Shown here in pieces: positions 63,885-64,000 of a stretch of 64,000 nt of DNA. The notes under the pieces are model-generated. The model searched no databases. It was not told the origin of the DNA and saw only the letters and a list, made by a program, of their open reading frames with translations. The position numbers were made by a program, and so were the translations under genes. The DNA lies in assembly GCF_019097595.1 (NCBI RefSeq), contig NC_080716.1, positions 16,078,401 through 16,142,400 of the forward strand, read 5' to 3'. Position 1 is the first letter of the stretch; every line of letters begins with the position of its first letter. This stretch comes from Hemibagrus wyckioides (lineage: Eukaryota; Chordata; Actinopteri; Siluriformes; Bagridae).

Positions 63885-64000
63885 CTTAACACCTCTGTGA
63901 CTAGGGGTTCATTTAGTGCTGTGGTGGTTTCCTCTGGGTACTCCAGTTACCCCCTGCCCTTTAAAAACATCTATTATAGACTGATTGGCACCTCTAAATT
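63885..64000. repeat. L2-like tail fragment at window edge
   Basis: GTGGTTTCCTCTGGGTACTC, CTGATTGGCACCTCTAAATT. Runs off the right end of the window. Confidence 0.5.

Overview
The window looks like a teleost fish nuclear chromosome. It is AT-rich and microsatellite-dense, its genes are split into short exons by long introns, and it is full of Tc1/mariner-type DNA transposon copies and tRNA-derived SINEs of the sort common in ray-finned fishes. The repeat mix suggests an otophysan such as a catfish, but I cannot prove that from sequence alone.

Layout. (1) Positions 4097 to 46277, minus strand: the first eight coding exons of exoc6b (exocyst subunit Sec15-like B). They encode 296 residues, and the rest of the gene lies beyond the left edge. 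Its CpG-rich promoter is at about 46.13-46.39 kb and its first intron is 25 kb long. (2) 51776 to 52765, plus strand: three coding exons of bad, the BH3-only pro-apoptotic Bcl-2 family member (155 aa). (3) 54396 to 55262, minus strand: an intact, intronless 288-codon coding region for an NADPH-dependent aldo-keto reductase, with a probable 5' non-coding exon and promoter near 56.55-56.64 kb. (4) 57643 to 62093, plus strand: ten exons of majin (membrane-anchored junction protein; about 260 aa), which tethers meiotic telomeres to the inner nuclear membrane. The exons were found by splice-phase bookkeeping and similarity to the family; intron 1 appears to be of the GC-AG class.

The exons join in phase: the exoc6b exons sum to 888 bp, bad to 468 bp and majin to 783 bp. 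bad and the reductase converge; the reductase and majin diverge from promoters about 0.5 kb apart. The four genes act in unrelated processes (exocytosis, apoptosis, carbonyl reduction, meiosis), so no operon-like cooperation is implied.

The remaining sequence is intronic or intergenic and repeat-rich. Highlights are a three-level nest (old transposon, then hAT-like element, then Tc1 with one nonsense codon) at 28.9-31.9 kb; two Tc1 derivatives rearranged into fold-back inverted repeats (47.97 and 57.99 kb), one inside majin intron 1; four copies of an internally deleted Tc1-like family; a SINE split by a Tc1-like element at 18.06-18.84 kb; and very long (AT)n and (GA)n tracts in exoc6b intron 1. 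I found no CRISPR array, rRNA gene, intact tRNA gene or prokaryote-type operon.
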